From: JBHYGK01 sp051859045 | GTDB taxonomy: Bacteria; Pseudomonadota; Gammaproteobacteria; Xanthomonadales; Xanthomonadaceae | Length of the DNA stretch: 64,000 bases | Direction of reading: 5' to 3' | NCBI GenBank assembly: GCA_051859045.1 | Contig: JBHYGK010000001.1 | Location: 62,001-126,000 of the forward strand | Shown: in pieces, positions 24,601 through 32,725 of the stretch | Position numbering within the stretch: the stretch's first letter is position 1 | How the letters are laid out: every line of letters begins with the position of its first letter | Program-made: the position numbers and the translations under genes | Notes under the pieces: model-generated | Told to the model about the DNA's origin: nothing | Database searches by the model: none | What the model saw: only the letters and a program-made list of their open reading frames with translations

Positions 24601-27423
24601 CGGCTCCGCATCGGCGTCGTCGCCCCAGGACCAGCGCCAGGCGCGCAGCTGCGCGGGCGCCGCGCCATCGGCTTCGGCGCGCAGGTCCAGCCGCCAGGCG
24701 CGCGCGAGCGCGGCGTCGAAGGCGGGGCAGGGCGCGGGCACGCCGGGCGCCAGCACGCAGGACGGCGCGTCGTCCGCCGCGCCCGCGTCCGCGTCGTCCG
24801 CCTCGTCGCCGTCCGAGGCGCGCACGCGCACCTCGCCGGCGTCGGCGACCGGTCGGCCCTCGGCGTCCACCACGATCGCCTCCCAGCGGTCGGGGCCGTC
24901 GTCCACCACCGCCTGGCGCAGGCCCACGAAGCGCTCGGCCAGCGCCACGCGCACCAGCCGCGTCGGCGACTGCGCGGCCGAGGGGCCATCCTCGGCGTTG
25001 AGCACCGCGCCGATCGGCACCTCCAGCAGCGCGGGCAGGGTGGCGGCGTCGAGGTCGTCGCGCAGCCGCAGCGGCACGCTGGCGCGGCCGCGCGCATCCA
25101 GGGCCAGCTGCAGGGACTCGGCGTTCCCGTATGCATCCGGCGCCGGCCATCCGCTGAACACCAGCCCGGCGCCGAGCTCGCCGCGCGCCTCGTCGATCGG
25201 CACGAGGAAGCTGAAGCCGGCCAGCGCGGGATCGTCCGGCGCGCCCGGGCGACCCGGGCGCAGGAAGCCGTCGACGCGCACCGTGCCCTCGGCCACCGCG
25301 CCGCCGCTGAGGAAGCCCGCCTCGATCGCCAGCGCCGCCTCGGCGCCGGGCCGCAGCCAGGCCTCCGGCGCGGCCAGGTCGATCCACGAGGAGCGCGACT
25401 CCGCCGAGCCGATCCACAGGCATGCGCCGCTGTCCTCGACCGCCTCCGCATCGTCCTCGGCGGCCGTGCGGATGCACCACTGGCCGTCGGGCAGCGACGC
25501 CGGCAGCACGAGGCGCCCGGCCAGTCCGCCGTCGGCCTCGGGCTCGGCCTGCCAGGCCTGGCGGATCCCCCTGCCGTCGAAGAGCACCAGCGTCTGCGGC
25601 CCGATGTAGGGCGCCGGGAGCACCGCGCCGCGCGCGCCGCGCTCGCGGCCCAGCAGCCGCCAGTGGATGGCCTCGCCGGGCCGCGCGTACGGGCGGTCGA
25701 CGAGGCCGAGATCGAAGCGCCTGGAGGCGCTGGGGTAGGACCAGCGTCCATCGTCCCCCTGACGGATCGACGTCCCCGCGCCCTCCAGCGGGAGCACGCT
25801 GACCGTGCGCGCGCCGGCCCGCACCCATCCGACGGCGGGCGCGTCCTCGGCCAGCACCGCCCGGGCCACGCCGTCGGCGTCGGTCGTCGCGCTGGCGAGC
25901 ACCGCGCCGTCCTCGCGCGCCAGCCAGTCCACGCGCAGGCCGGCCACCGGCGCGGCGTCGTCGAAGCGCGTCACCCAGGCCAGGCGTTCGTCGCCGCTGC
26001 GGTGGGCGGTGACGGCATGCTCGGCCCAGAGCAGGTGGACACCGCTTTGCCCGTCGAAATCCCGGTCGCCGGTGGCCATCTGGGCGGCCAACAGGCCACC
26101 CCGCTCGCGCAGGCGCCGGACGCTGGCCGGATGGGGCGCCAGCGGCCCCTCGTCGCGCTCGCGGCCGACCCGGGCCGAGCCCTCGCGCAGGCCGTCGGCG
26201 TCGATCCGCAGCCAGCGCTGGCGGGTGGCCGGGGAGTGCACGCCCGTCCATGACGCCAGCGGCGCCTCGCCGAGGCGGAGCCACTGCCGGGGCCGCTCGA
26301 CCAGCAGGCCCGGCGGGCTCGGCAGGACCTCGAGGGTGGCCTGCCACGGGGCCTGCATCGCCAGGCCGTCCGTGGAGGCCAGCGCGTCGATCGCGAGCGC
26401 GAGGCGCTCCCCCGGCGGCGCGGTGACCTGGAACGTCGCGAGGAACTCCGGCGGCCGCGCGGTCCCGTCGCCCTGCCAGTCCTGGCGGACGTGCAGCAGG
26501 GCCAGCCCCGGCAGGTCCAGCGCGCGGATGGCCTCGTCCGACACCTCGCGCGAGAAGCGCAGCGCCAGCGTCCCGTGGCGCTCGCACCGGGCCGCGGCCG
26601 CGCCCTTGCGGGCCGTGCCGTCGCCGCGCGTCGTGCCGTCCTCGTCGATGCAGTGGACCCCGAGGACCGCCATCGGCACGCGGGCCAGCAGCGACAGCGC
26701 GCCGCCGCCCTGCGTCGGCGTCTCGACGCCGGGGAGCGCGACCCCGGGCGCGAGCACCAGGGTCAGCCGCTCGCGCTCGCCCACGTCCGCCGGCAGCGCC
26801 ACCCGCACCGCCGCGCCGCGTCCGGCGCCCCGGGCCGGGCGCGCGGCCAGGGCGTCGCGCGGGACGTCCTGCAGCCGCCCGTCCGCGCGCCGCCACTGCA
26901 GCCTGCCCACGAGCGCCTCGGGCGGCAGGCTCTCGATGTCCCAGCTCGTCACGTCCACCTGCGCCTGGTCGCCGTCCCAGCCCGCCACCCGCAGCGCGAG
27001 GTCCGCGGGAGACGGCACGCCGGTGGCCTCGAACGCGGGGATCGCCGCGCCGTCCAGCGCGCGCAGGCCCTCGCCGAGGCGCACCGTGTAGCGCCGCCCC
27101 AGCGCGGGCGGCGCGTCGGGTTCGCATTCCAGCGCCCGGTCGTCGTCCCAGGCCCAGTCGCAGCCGAGCGACGGCGTCTCGCTGACGAGGCCGCGGGTGT
27201 CGGTGGCGTTCCAGGCCTGCACCGGCACATCGAACTCGATCCGCAGCCGCCACTCGTCGAACACCACGCGCGCCCCGGCGGGGGCCTTGGGGTCGCCCGC
27301 CGCCGCGGGGGCGGGCGTGGGCGCGGCGGGCGGCGTGGCGGTGGCGCCGCCCGCGGCGGCGGCGAGCGCGAGCGCCACGGCGAGGGCGAGGGGGCGGCGG
27401 CGGCGCGGGAACGGGGCATCCAT
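21661..27423 (-). CDS. Bacterial alpha-2-macroglobulin, thioester-containing (1920 aa)
   Basis: Large periplasmic protease-trapping protein. A Sec signal peptide (RPLALAVALALAAAAGGATA) lacks a lipobox, unlike E. coli YfhM. A long series of macroglobulin-like beta domains leads to the thioester motif CIEQ (Cys1443 to Gln1446, in AYPHRCIEQRLSRAIGAAL), inside the helical TED domain with its GVHAWPGG segment, and a C-terminal receptor-binding-like domain. At 1920 aa it is longer than the roughly 1650 aa of the E. coli protein. A Gly/Ala/Pro-rich region around 1145-1215 contains DRIQVTGSRI, a motif usually seen near the N terminus of TonB-dependent receptors. No pbpC gene is adjacent. Confidence 0.92.
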   Translation of the reverse strand: MDAPFPRRRRPLALAVALALAAAAGGATATPPAAPTPAPAAAGDPKAPAGARVVFDEWRLRIEFDVPVQAWNATDTRGLVSETPSLGCDWAWDDDRALECEPDAPPALGRRYTVRLGEGLRALDGAAIPAFEATGVPSPADLALRVAGWDGDQAQVDVTSWDIESLPPEALVGRLQWRRADGRLQDVPRDALAARPARGAGRGAAVRVALPADVGERERLTLVLAPGVALPGVETPTQGGGALSLLARVPMAVLGVHCIDEDGTTRGDGTARKGAAAARCERHGTLALRFSREVSDEAIRALDLPGLALLHVRQDWQGDGTARPPEFLATFQVTAPPGERLALAIDALASTDGLAMQAPWQATLEVLPSPPGLLVERPRQWLRLGEAPLASWTGVHSPATRQRWLRIDADGLREGSARVGRERDEGPLAPHPASVRRLRERGGLLAAQMATGDRDFDGQSGVHLLWAEHAVTAHRSGDERLAWVTRFDDAAPVAGLRVDWLAREDGAVLASATTDADGVARAVLAEDAPAVGWVRAGARTVSVLPLEGAGTSIRQGDDGRWSYPSASRRFDLGLVDRPYARPGEAIHWRLLGRERGARGAVLPAPYIGPQTLVLFDGRGIRQAWQAEPEADGGLAGRLVLPASLPDGQWCIRTAAEDDAEAVEDSGACLWIGSAESRSSWIDLAAPEAWLRPGAEAALAIEAGFLSGGAVAEGTVRVDGFLRPGRPGAPDDPALAGFSFLVPIDEARGELGAGLVFSGWPAPDAYGNAESLQLALDARGRASVPLRLRDDLDAATLPALLEVPIGAVLNAEDGPSAAQSPTRLVRVALAERFVGLRQAVVDDGPDRWEAIVVDAEGRPVADAGEVRVRASDGDEADDADAGAADDAPSCVLAPGVPAPCPAFDAALARAWRLDLRAEADGAAPAQLRAWRWSWGDDADAEPTVEDDGPSTDGRTRQLTLAQPWARGAWLLVVEHGGVLATHRIEAEGPRTSWRLPWDPAWPAEVRLTAIAQPIGAPVPAPPADGPSPDAATPAPVSAWTMVLEAPARAAAAAEVGFAVATAAPGDRVALRLHNPHDVPLRLSVSVVDEGLLALAPFRGDYEPQANALLRDWRWPGLSQWRLHSLLGDDGASRAQAPRRLRWPTGSPDPSRGAAAPAMDVGGAAAPPADFGIEADTLDRIQVTGSRINRADVMDEPDGRAVARPPARDGAEAGDALGRPAAPAPLRLRQRFDDLAAWHDGLVLAPGETRTLDVSLPDGLTRWRARAWAEAPDGAIALAEATLESTLPMEARLSVPASLRRGDRARLTLSLRERERATASASARIEARGAGVDAARDATLALRRDAQARATLDVRPQQTGRLEVTGTGRRDGAADGVLRGAPVLADAIDERWSQAFWAGTAHDGLSLPALPPGANASRLQVRVGRLGSALAEAWEGELHAYPHRCIEQRLSRAIGAALALERNAGADWPDARATIDEAYRELRGHIDESGGVHAWPGGVAAAEERGEPGGSPVLAAWVLRALDALEALGHAPPDASVRPQLLEALAEWRDDQAIDDARQPWQREALAEVEAVLAAAGEGDPALAGAMRAWPAVEANDWLLAALWRGAAGDADARAALRPRVLAALGSDAARAPSDARWMGSVRRDACALLEAAAADADIPTDALLAPTRRLADLWSGGHDSHAGATCLLALRAARARLGDDGAALALRVAIDGVERPLALAAGEDAATLSWDDAPATGRLAIAADGEAPALLGVVATRGWRAPARGIDAPAGLGLGVRRSYAVLRGGAWVPLDGPLRQDEIVRVQLRVSAGAARHHVALVDAVPGGLEPVDPATTATADGALARFASEPWGAFDERQTGRVEVKLYADTLWPGTHDVYWYARARHVGEYLAVPAEASLMYGEASRGRSASAVIRIVEAPAAR

Positions 27424-27523
27424 GCGTGCAACTCCAGGCGGTCTGGCCCGGAGCGTGCCACGGCGTGGCGTCGCGCGCGTGGCTCACCGGCACGCCGCGT
27501 CCGGCACGCCGGGCCCACGAACG

Positions 27524-27552
27524 CCGACGCCCCCGCGGAGCGGGGGCGTCGG
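27524..27552 (-). terminator. Terminator hairpin downstream of the indolepyruvate oxidoreductase gene
   Basis: A perfect 13-bp inverted repeat (27524-27536 with 27540-27552, loop GGA) lies about 50 bp past the stop of the minus-strand oxidoreductase gene and before the alpha-2-macroglobulin start. The stem is very GC-rich and the minus-strand tail GCGTTCGTGG is only mildly T-rich. Confidence 0.6.
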
Positions 27553-27602
27553 GTGTCGCATCGCGTGCTGGCGGGAGCGGGGCGCGGGGCCCCGCGACCG
27601 GA

Positions 27603-30600
27603 TCAGGCCGCGCGCGCGGCCTCGGCGCGCGGGGCGTCCCACTTCGCCAGCAGCTCGGCGCGCAGGGCGACGGCACGGGCCAGGTGGGCCTCCTTGACGT
27701 GGCCGTAGCCGCGGATCTGCTCGGGCACCGAGGCGATCTCGGCGGCCAGCGCCACGTTGCCGGCGTCCAGCGTGCCCAGCAGGCGCTCGACGGTGGCGAC
27801 GTACTCCTCGACCAGCGCGCGCTCGGAGCGGCGCTCGGCGGTGTAGCCGAACACGTCGAGCTTGCTGCCGCGCAGGAACTTGAACTTCGCCAGCAGGCCG
27901 AAGGCCTTGAACACCCAGCCGCCGTACTCGGCCTTCAGCAGGTGGCCCTGGCCGTCCTTCTTCGCCAGCAGCGGCGGGGCGAGGTGGAAGTGCAGCGCGT
28001 AGTCGCCCTCGAACTGCTGCTCGAGCTGGCGCTTGAACTCGCCCGAGGTGTACAGGCGCGCCACCTCGTACTCGTCCTTGTAGGCCATCAGCTTGAAGCC
28101 GTAGCGCGCCACCGCCTCGGTGAGCGCGGTCGAGCCCGGGGCCTTGGCGGCCTCGGCGGCGCGCACGCGCTCCACCAGGTCGGCGTAGCGCTTCGCGTAG
28201 CGCGCGTCCTGGTAGCCGGTGAGGAAGGTCACGCGGCGCGCGATGCGCTCCTCGAGCGTGCGGCTGAGGCGGGCGTCGTCGAGCGGCAGCAGGGTGAGGT
28301 CGATGTCCTTGCCGGCGTCGGCCTCGCCGCCGCGGGCGGCGCGGCGCACCGCGCCGGCGTCCACCGCGGCCAGGCGGCCCCAGGCGAACGCGGTCTTGTT
28401 CATCTCGATCGCGGCGCCGTTGAGCTCGACCGCGCGCATCAGCGACTCGAAGCTCAGCGGCACCAGGCCGCGCTGCCAGGCGTAGCCCAGCATGAACAGG
28501 TTCGACGCGATCGCGTCGCCCATCAGCGCGGTGGCCAGCTCGGTGGCCTCGATGCGGTCCGGGGCCTGGCCGCCCAGCGCCAGGGTGATGGCGTTGACGA
28601 TCTCGGCGCCCGGGTAGCGCATGTCGGGCATGCGGGTGAACGGGCCCGGCATCGCCTCGTGCTCGTTGAGCACCACGCGGGTGCGCTCGGCGCGGATCTT
28701 CGACAGCGCCCAGTAGTCGTTGACCACCACCGCGTCGCAGCCCAGCACCAGGTCGGCCTCGCCGGCGGCGATGCGCACGGCGTGGATGTCCGACGGCGCG
28801 GCGGCGATCCGCACGTGGGTGGTCACCGCGCCGCCCTTCTGGGCCAGGCCGGTCTGGTCGAGCACGCTGGCGCCGCGGCCCTCGAGGTGGCCGGCCATGC
28901 CGATCAGCGCGCCGATGGTCACCACGCCGGTGCCGCCGACGCCGGTGATCAGGATGTTCCAGGGCTGCGCCGACGGCGTCGGCACCACCGGCATCGGCAG
29001 GTTGGCCAGCAGGTCCTTCGCGCCGCTGGGCTTGCGCTTGCGCAGCTGGCCGCCGTGCACGGTGACGAAGCTGGGGCAGAAGCCCTTCACGCAGCTGAAG
29101 TCCTTGTTGCAGTTGGACTGGTCGATCTCGCGCTTGCGGCCGTACTCGGTCTCCTTCGGCAGCACGCTGACGCAGTTGGACTTCACGCCGCAGTCGCCGC
29201 AGCCCTCGCAGACCAGCGAGTTCACCACCACGCGCTTCTGCGGGTCCGGCATCTTGCCGCGCTTGCGGCGGCGGCGCTTCTCGGCGGCGCAGGTCTGGTC
29301 GAAGATCAGCACGCTGGTGCCCTCGACCTCGCGCAGGCGCTTCTGCACCTCGTCGAGCTGGTCGCGGTGGTGGAACTCCACGCCGTCCGGGAAGATCGAG
29401 GCGTCGGACCACTTCGCGATGTCGTCGCTGAGCACCACGATCACCTTCACGCCCTCGGCGCGCATCTGGTGGGCGATGTCGGGCACGCTCAGGGTGCCGT
29501 CCACCGGCTGGCCGCCGGTCATCGCCACCGCGTCGTTGTAGAGGATCTTGTAGGTGATGTTGACCTTCGCCGCGATCGCCTGGCGGATCGCCAGCGAGCC
29601 GGAGTGGAAGTAGGTGCCGTCGCCCAGGTTCTGGAAGACGTGCTTCTCCTTCGTGAAGGGCGCCTGGCCGCACCACGTCGCGCCTTCGCCGCCCATCTGG
29701 GTGAAGGTGTCGGTCTTGCGGTCCATCCAGGTGACCATGTAGTGGCAGCCGATGCCGCCCAGCGCGCGCGAGCCGTCGGGCACCACGGTCGAGGTGTTGT
29801 GCGGGCAGCCCGAGCAGTAGTGCGGCACGCGCGGGAAGTTCGCGCGCGGCAGCGCCAGCTCCTTCTCCTTCGAGGCCAGGAAGGCCAGCTGCGCGGCAAT
29901 GTGCTCGCTGGTGTGGAAGCGCGCCAGGCGCGCGGCGATCACGCGCGCGATGCGCGCCGGGGTCAGCTCGGCGGTGCTCGGCAGGATCCACTCGCCGGCC
30001 TCGTCGTACTTGCCCACCACGCTCGGGCGCACGGGCCAGTTGAACATGTCCTCCTTCATCTGCGACTCGATGAACGAGCGCTTCTCCTCGACCACCACCA
30101 CGTCCTCGAGGCCGCGGCAGAACTCGCGGATGCCGACCGGCTCCAGCGGCCAGGTCATGCCGACCTTGTAGACGCGGATGCCGATGTCCTCGCAGGCGCG
30201 GCGGTCGAGGCCCAGGTACTCTAGGGCCTGCAGCACGTCGAGGTAGCTCTTGCCGGTGGTGACGATGCCCAGGCGCGCCTTGGGCGAGTCGACCACGATC
30301 TTGTCGAGGTGGTTGGCGCGCGCGAAGGCCTGCGCGGCCTGCATCGCGTAGCGGTGCAGGCGCATCTCCTGGTCGAGCGGCGGGTCCGGCCACCGGATGT
30401 TGAGCCCGCCCGCCGGCATCTCGAAGTCGGTCGGGATGACGATGTCGAGCTGGTGCGGGTTGACGTTGACCGAGGCCGAGGACTCGACCGTCTCGGCGAT
30501 CGTCTTGAAGCCCACCCAGCGCCCGGTGTAGCGGCTCATGGCCCAGCCCAGCAGGCCCATGTCGAGGATGTCCTGCACGCCGGCGGGGTTGAGCACCGGC

Positions 30601-31145
30601 ATCATCGCGCTGACGAACTCCTGCTCGGAGCCGTGCGGCAGCGTGGAGCTGCGCGAGGCGTGGTCGTCGGCGGCCAGCACCAGCACGCCGCCGTGCTTGG
30701 AGCTGCCCGCGGCGTTGCCGTGCTTGAACACGTCGCCGGAGCGGTCGACGCCCGGGCCCTTGCCGTACCACATGCCGAACACGCCGTCGTGGGTGGCGCC
30801 CTCGAACAGGTTCACCTGCTGCGAGCCCCACACCATGGTCGCGCCGAGGTCCTCGTTGAGGCCGGGCTGGAACTCGATGCCCGAGGCCTTGAGGTGCTTC
30901 TTGGCCCGCCACAGCTCGAGGTCCAGGCCGCCCAGCGGCGAGCCGCGGTAGCCGGAGATGAAGCCGGCGGTGTCGAGGCCGGCCGCGCGGTCGCGCATCT
31001 GCTGCATCAGCGGCAGGCGCACCAGCGCCTGGACGCCGGACAGGTAGATCCGGCCCTCGGTCCGCGTGTACTTGTGCTCGAGGGTGTAGCCCTCGTCGAG
31101 GGCGACGGGGGTGGCGGGGACGGCGTTCTCGGCGGTGGCGGACAT
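27603..31145 (-). CDS. Indolepyruvate ferredoxin oxidoreductase, fused alpha-beta form
   Basis: Single-chain 1180-aa 2-oxoacid:ferredoxin oxidoreductase that decarboxylates arylpyruvates such as indolepyruvate to acyl-CoA using TPP and iron-sulfur clusters, in aromatic amino-acid breakdown. The N-terminal half is the IorA-like pyrimidine-binding region (YRGSPLGGLDLELW, TMVWGSQQVN). A TPP-binding region follows (GGEGATWCG, NLGDGTYFHSG), then a ferredoxin-like cysteine cluster (CEGCGDCGVKSNC, about residue 640). The IorB-like gamma domain (ITGVGGTGVVTIGALIGMAG) and a C-terminal DUF6537-type region complete it. Fused forms of this length occur in aerobic proteobacteria. Monocistronic here. The start at 31145 fits the conserved YTLEHKYTRTEGRIYLSG region about 20 residues in. 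Confidence 0.93.
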   Translation of the reverse strand: MSATAENAVPATPVALDEGYTLEHKYTRTEGRIYLSGVQALVRLPLMQQMRDRAAGLDTAGFISGYRGSPLGGLDLELWRAKKHLKASGIEFQPGLNEDLGATMVWGSQQVNLFEGATHDGVFGMWYGKGPGVDRSGDVFKHGNAAGSSKHGGVLVLAADDHASRSSTLPHGSEQEFVSAMMPVLNPAGVQDILDMGLLGWAMSRYTGRWVGFKTIAETVESSASVNVNPHQLDIVIPTDFEMPAGGLNIRWPDPPLDQEMRLHRYAMQAAQAFARANHLDKIVVDSPKARLGIVTTGKSYLDVLQALEYLGLDRRACEDIGIRVYKVGMTWPLEPVGIREFCRGLEDVVVVEEKRSFIESQMKEDMFNWPVRPSVVGKYDEAGEWILPSTAELTPARIARVIAARLARFHTSEHIAAQLAFLASKEKELALPRANFPRVPHYCSGCPHNTSTVVPDGSRALGGIGCHYMVTWMDRKTDTFTQMGGEGATWCGQAPFTKEKHVFQNLGDGTYFHSGSLAIRQAIAAKVNITYKILYNDAVAMTGGQPVDGTLSVPDIAHQMRAEGVKVIVVLSDDIAKWSDASIFPDGVEFHHRDQLDEVQKRLREVEGTSVLIFDQTCAAEKRRRRKRGKMPDPQKRVVVNSLVCEGCGDCGVKSNCVSVLPKETEYGRKREIDQSNCNKDFSCVKGFCPSFVTVHGGQLRKRKPSGAKDLLANLPMPVVPTPSAQPWNILITGVGGTGVVTIGALIGMAGHLEGRGASVLDQTGLAQKGGAVTTHVRIAAAPSDIHAVRIAAGEADLVLGCDAVVVNDYWALSKIRAERTRVVLNEHEAMPGPFTRMPDMRYPGAEIVNAITLALGGQAPDRIEATELATALMGDAIASNLFMLGYAWQRGLVPLSFESLMRAVELNGAAIEMNKTAFAWGRLAAVDAGAVRRAARGGEADAGKDIDLTLLPLDDARLSRTLEERIARRVTFLTGYQDARYAKRYADLVERVRAAEAAKAPGSTALTEAVARYGFKLMAYKDEYEVARLYTSGEFKRQLEQQFEGDYALHFHLAPPLLAKKDGQGHLLKAEYGGWVFKAFGLLAKFKFLRGSKLDVFGYTAERRSERALVEEYVATVERLLGTLDAGNVALAAEIASVPEQIRGYGHVKEAHLARAVALRAELLAKWDAPRAEAARAA

Positions 31146-31525
31146 CGCGGTGACCTGTGCGGCGGGAGGGGGGCTGGCGGGCGCGGCGCGGCGCCCCGGC
31201 GGGCGGGGTGCGCGGACGGGCCGGCGGGCGGGTCTAGAGCAAATCCTCGGAATTCTAGCATCCGTGCCCGGTCCGGGCGCCTGGGCCCGGGGGCGGGGCG
31301 GAGGGGCGGCCGGACGGGCGGGCGGCGGGTCGGGGCCCCTCCCGGGGCACCCGGGGCCGGGCGCGCACGGCAGGCGGGCCCTCGACCGGCCGCCTCCGGG
31401 CGGAACCGCAGGATCGGCAACGCCGGAAGGCGTCATCGATGTAGGAAAAAACCCCGGTGGTGGGGACCGCGCGGCTGGTTTAGGCTGGCCCCCTGCCGAC
31501 CGCAGGAACGCCACAGGGGGTGGCG
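31146..31525. other. 380-bp divergent intergenic region
   Basis: No gene is supported here. The region is mostly G-runs and Gly/Arg low-complexity reading frames in every phase. Two AT-rich patches stand out: AATCCTCGGAATTCTAGCA at about 31242-31260, which holds a minus-strand promoter candidate, and GTAGGAAAAAACCCC at about 31441-31455, followed by TTTAGGCT near 31479-31486, which may serve the plus-strand EAL regulator. No riboswitch was recognised. Confidence 0.5.
31252..31260 (-). promoter_or_regulatory. Extended -10 promoter element for the indolepyruvate oxidoreductase
   Basis: Read on the minus strand this is TGC-TAGAAT, an extended -10 (TGN) with five of six matches to TATAAT. No good -35 is visible 17 bp upstream, which extended -10 promoters tolerate. 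It would give a leader of roughly 100 nt before the ATG at 31145. Confidence 0.45.
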
Positions 31526-32725
31526 ATGGCACTGGCATCGTTGAGGGTGATGGTCGTCGAGGACCACGGGTTCCAGCGCCGCATGGCGCTGCGGCTGCTG
31601 GCCGACCTCGGGATCGAGCGCACGTGGGAGGCCGCCGACGGCGGCTCGGCCCTCGAGCTGCTGCATGGCCTGGAGGCCGCACCCGACGTCATCATCGTCG
31701 ACCTCGACATGCCCGGCATGGACGGCGTCGAGTTCATCGGCCACGTGGCCGAGCGCAAGCTCGCCAGTTCGGTGGTCATCGCCAGCGCCCTCGACCCGGC
31801 CCTGCTCGAGACCGTGCAGACCATGGCGCGCGCCTACGGGCTGCGCGTGCTGGGCGCGGTCGAGAAGCCCATGACGCTGGCCAAGCTGGCCACGGTGCTG
31901 GCCGGCTTCGACGACGGCTTCGGCCACCAGCCCTTCGTGCCGCGCGAGGAGGCCATGCCCGAGGAGCTGCGCCTGGGCCTGCGCGACGGCGAGCTGCGGC
32001 CGTGGTTCCAGCCGCAGGCCGAGTTCAGCAACGGCCGCGTGCTCGGCGTCGAGGCGCTGGCGCGCTGGGTGCGCCCCGACGGCCGCGTGCTCGAGCCGGC
32101 CCAGTTCCTCGGCGTCATCGAGCGCGAGGGCCTGGTGGAGCAGTTCACCGACGTCATGCTGCGCCAGAGCTGCGTGTGGAAGAAGCGCTGGGAGCAGCAG
32201 CACGGCCTGCGCCTCGGCCTGTCGGTCAACGTCTGGGCGCGCAACCTCACCGATTCCGCCACCGCCGACCGCTGGCAGCAGATCGTCCGCGAGCACGGGG
32301 TGGACCCCGCCGAGATCGTGCTCGAGGTCACCGAGAGCTCGATCCTCGCCGACGCCGCGCACGGCCTCGGCGTGCTGGCGCGCCTGCGCCTGAAGGGCTT
32401 CGGGCTGAGCATCGACGACTTCGGCACCGGCTACTCGTCGATGGCCCAGCTCTCGCACGTGCCCTTCACCGAGCTCAAGATCGACCGCGGCTTCGTCACC
32501 GGCGCCGAGCACCAGCCGCGCAAGCGCGCGGTGATCGAGGCCAGCCTCGACCTCGCGCGCAAGCTCGAGCTCGATGTGGTCGCCGAGGGCGTCGAGACGG
32601 TCGGCGAGTGGCAGATGCTGGCCGAGCTGGGCTGCGGCCTGGCCCAGGGCTGGCTGATCGCCAAGGCCGTGCCGGGCGACGACCTGCCCGGCACCGTCGT
32701 GCATTGGCGCTCCCCGGGCGCGTGA
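31526..32725 (+). CDS. Response regulator with EAL domain (predicted c-di-GMP phosphodiesterase)
   Basis: REC-EAL protein of 399 aa. The receiver has MVVEDHGFQRRM and the phosphoacceptor Asp59 in IIVDLDMPGMDG. The EAL domain starts near residue 145 with a complete active site: GVEALARW, SVNVWARNL, EVTES, SIDDFGTGYSSM, KIDRGFV and VAEGVET. It should hydrolyse c-di-GMP under control of phosphorylation. The ATG at 31526 follows AGGGGG at 31515-31520; an in-frame GTG at 31520 overlaps that site and is less likely. Its stop overlaps the GTG start of the hybrid kinase gene (GTGA), so the two are a coupled signalling pair. Confidence 0.93.
   Translation: MALASLRVMVVEDHGFQRRMALRLLADLGIERTWEAADGGSALELLHGLEAAPDVIIVDLDMPGMDGVEFIGHVAERKLASSVVIASALDPALLETVQTMARAYGLRVLGAVEKPMTLAKLATVLAGFDDGFGHQPFVPREEAMPEELRLGLRDGELRPWFQPQAEFSNGRVLGVEALARWVRPDGRVLEPAQFLGVIEREGLVEQFTDVMLRQSCVWKKRWEQQHGLRLGLSVNVWARNLTDSATADRWQQIVREHGVDPAEIVLEVTESSILADAAHGLGVLARLRLKGFGLSIDDFGTGYSSMAQLSHVPFTELKIDRGFVTGAEHQPRKRAVIEASLDLARKLELDVVAEGVETVGEWQMLAELGCGLAQGWLIAKAVPGDDLPGTVVHWRSPGA

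Noticed and set aside
21775..26253. A 1492-codon plus-strand frame opposite the alpha-2-macroglobulin gene.
   Set aside because: Composition is typical of a GC-driven shadow frame and the opposite strand encodes a coherent thioester protein.
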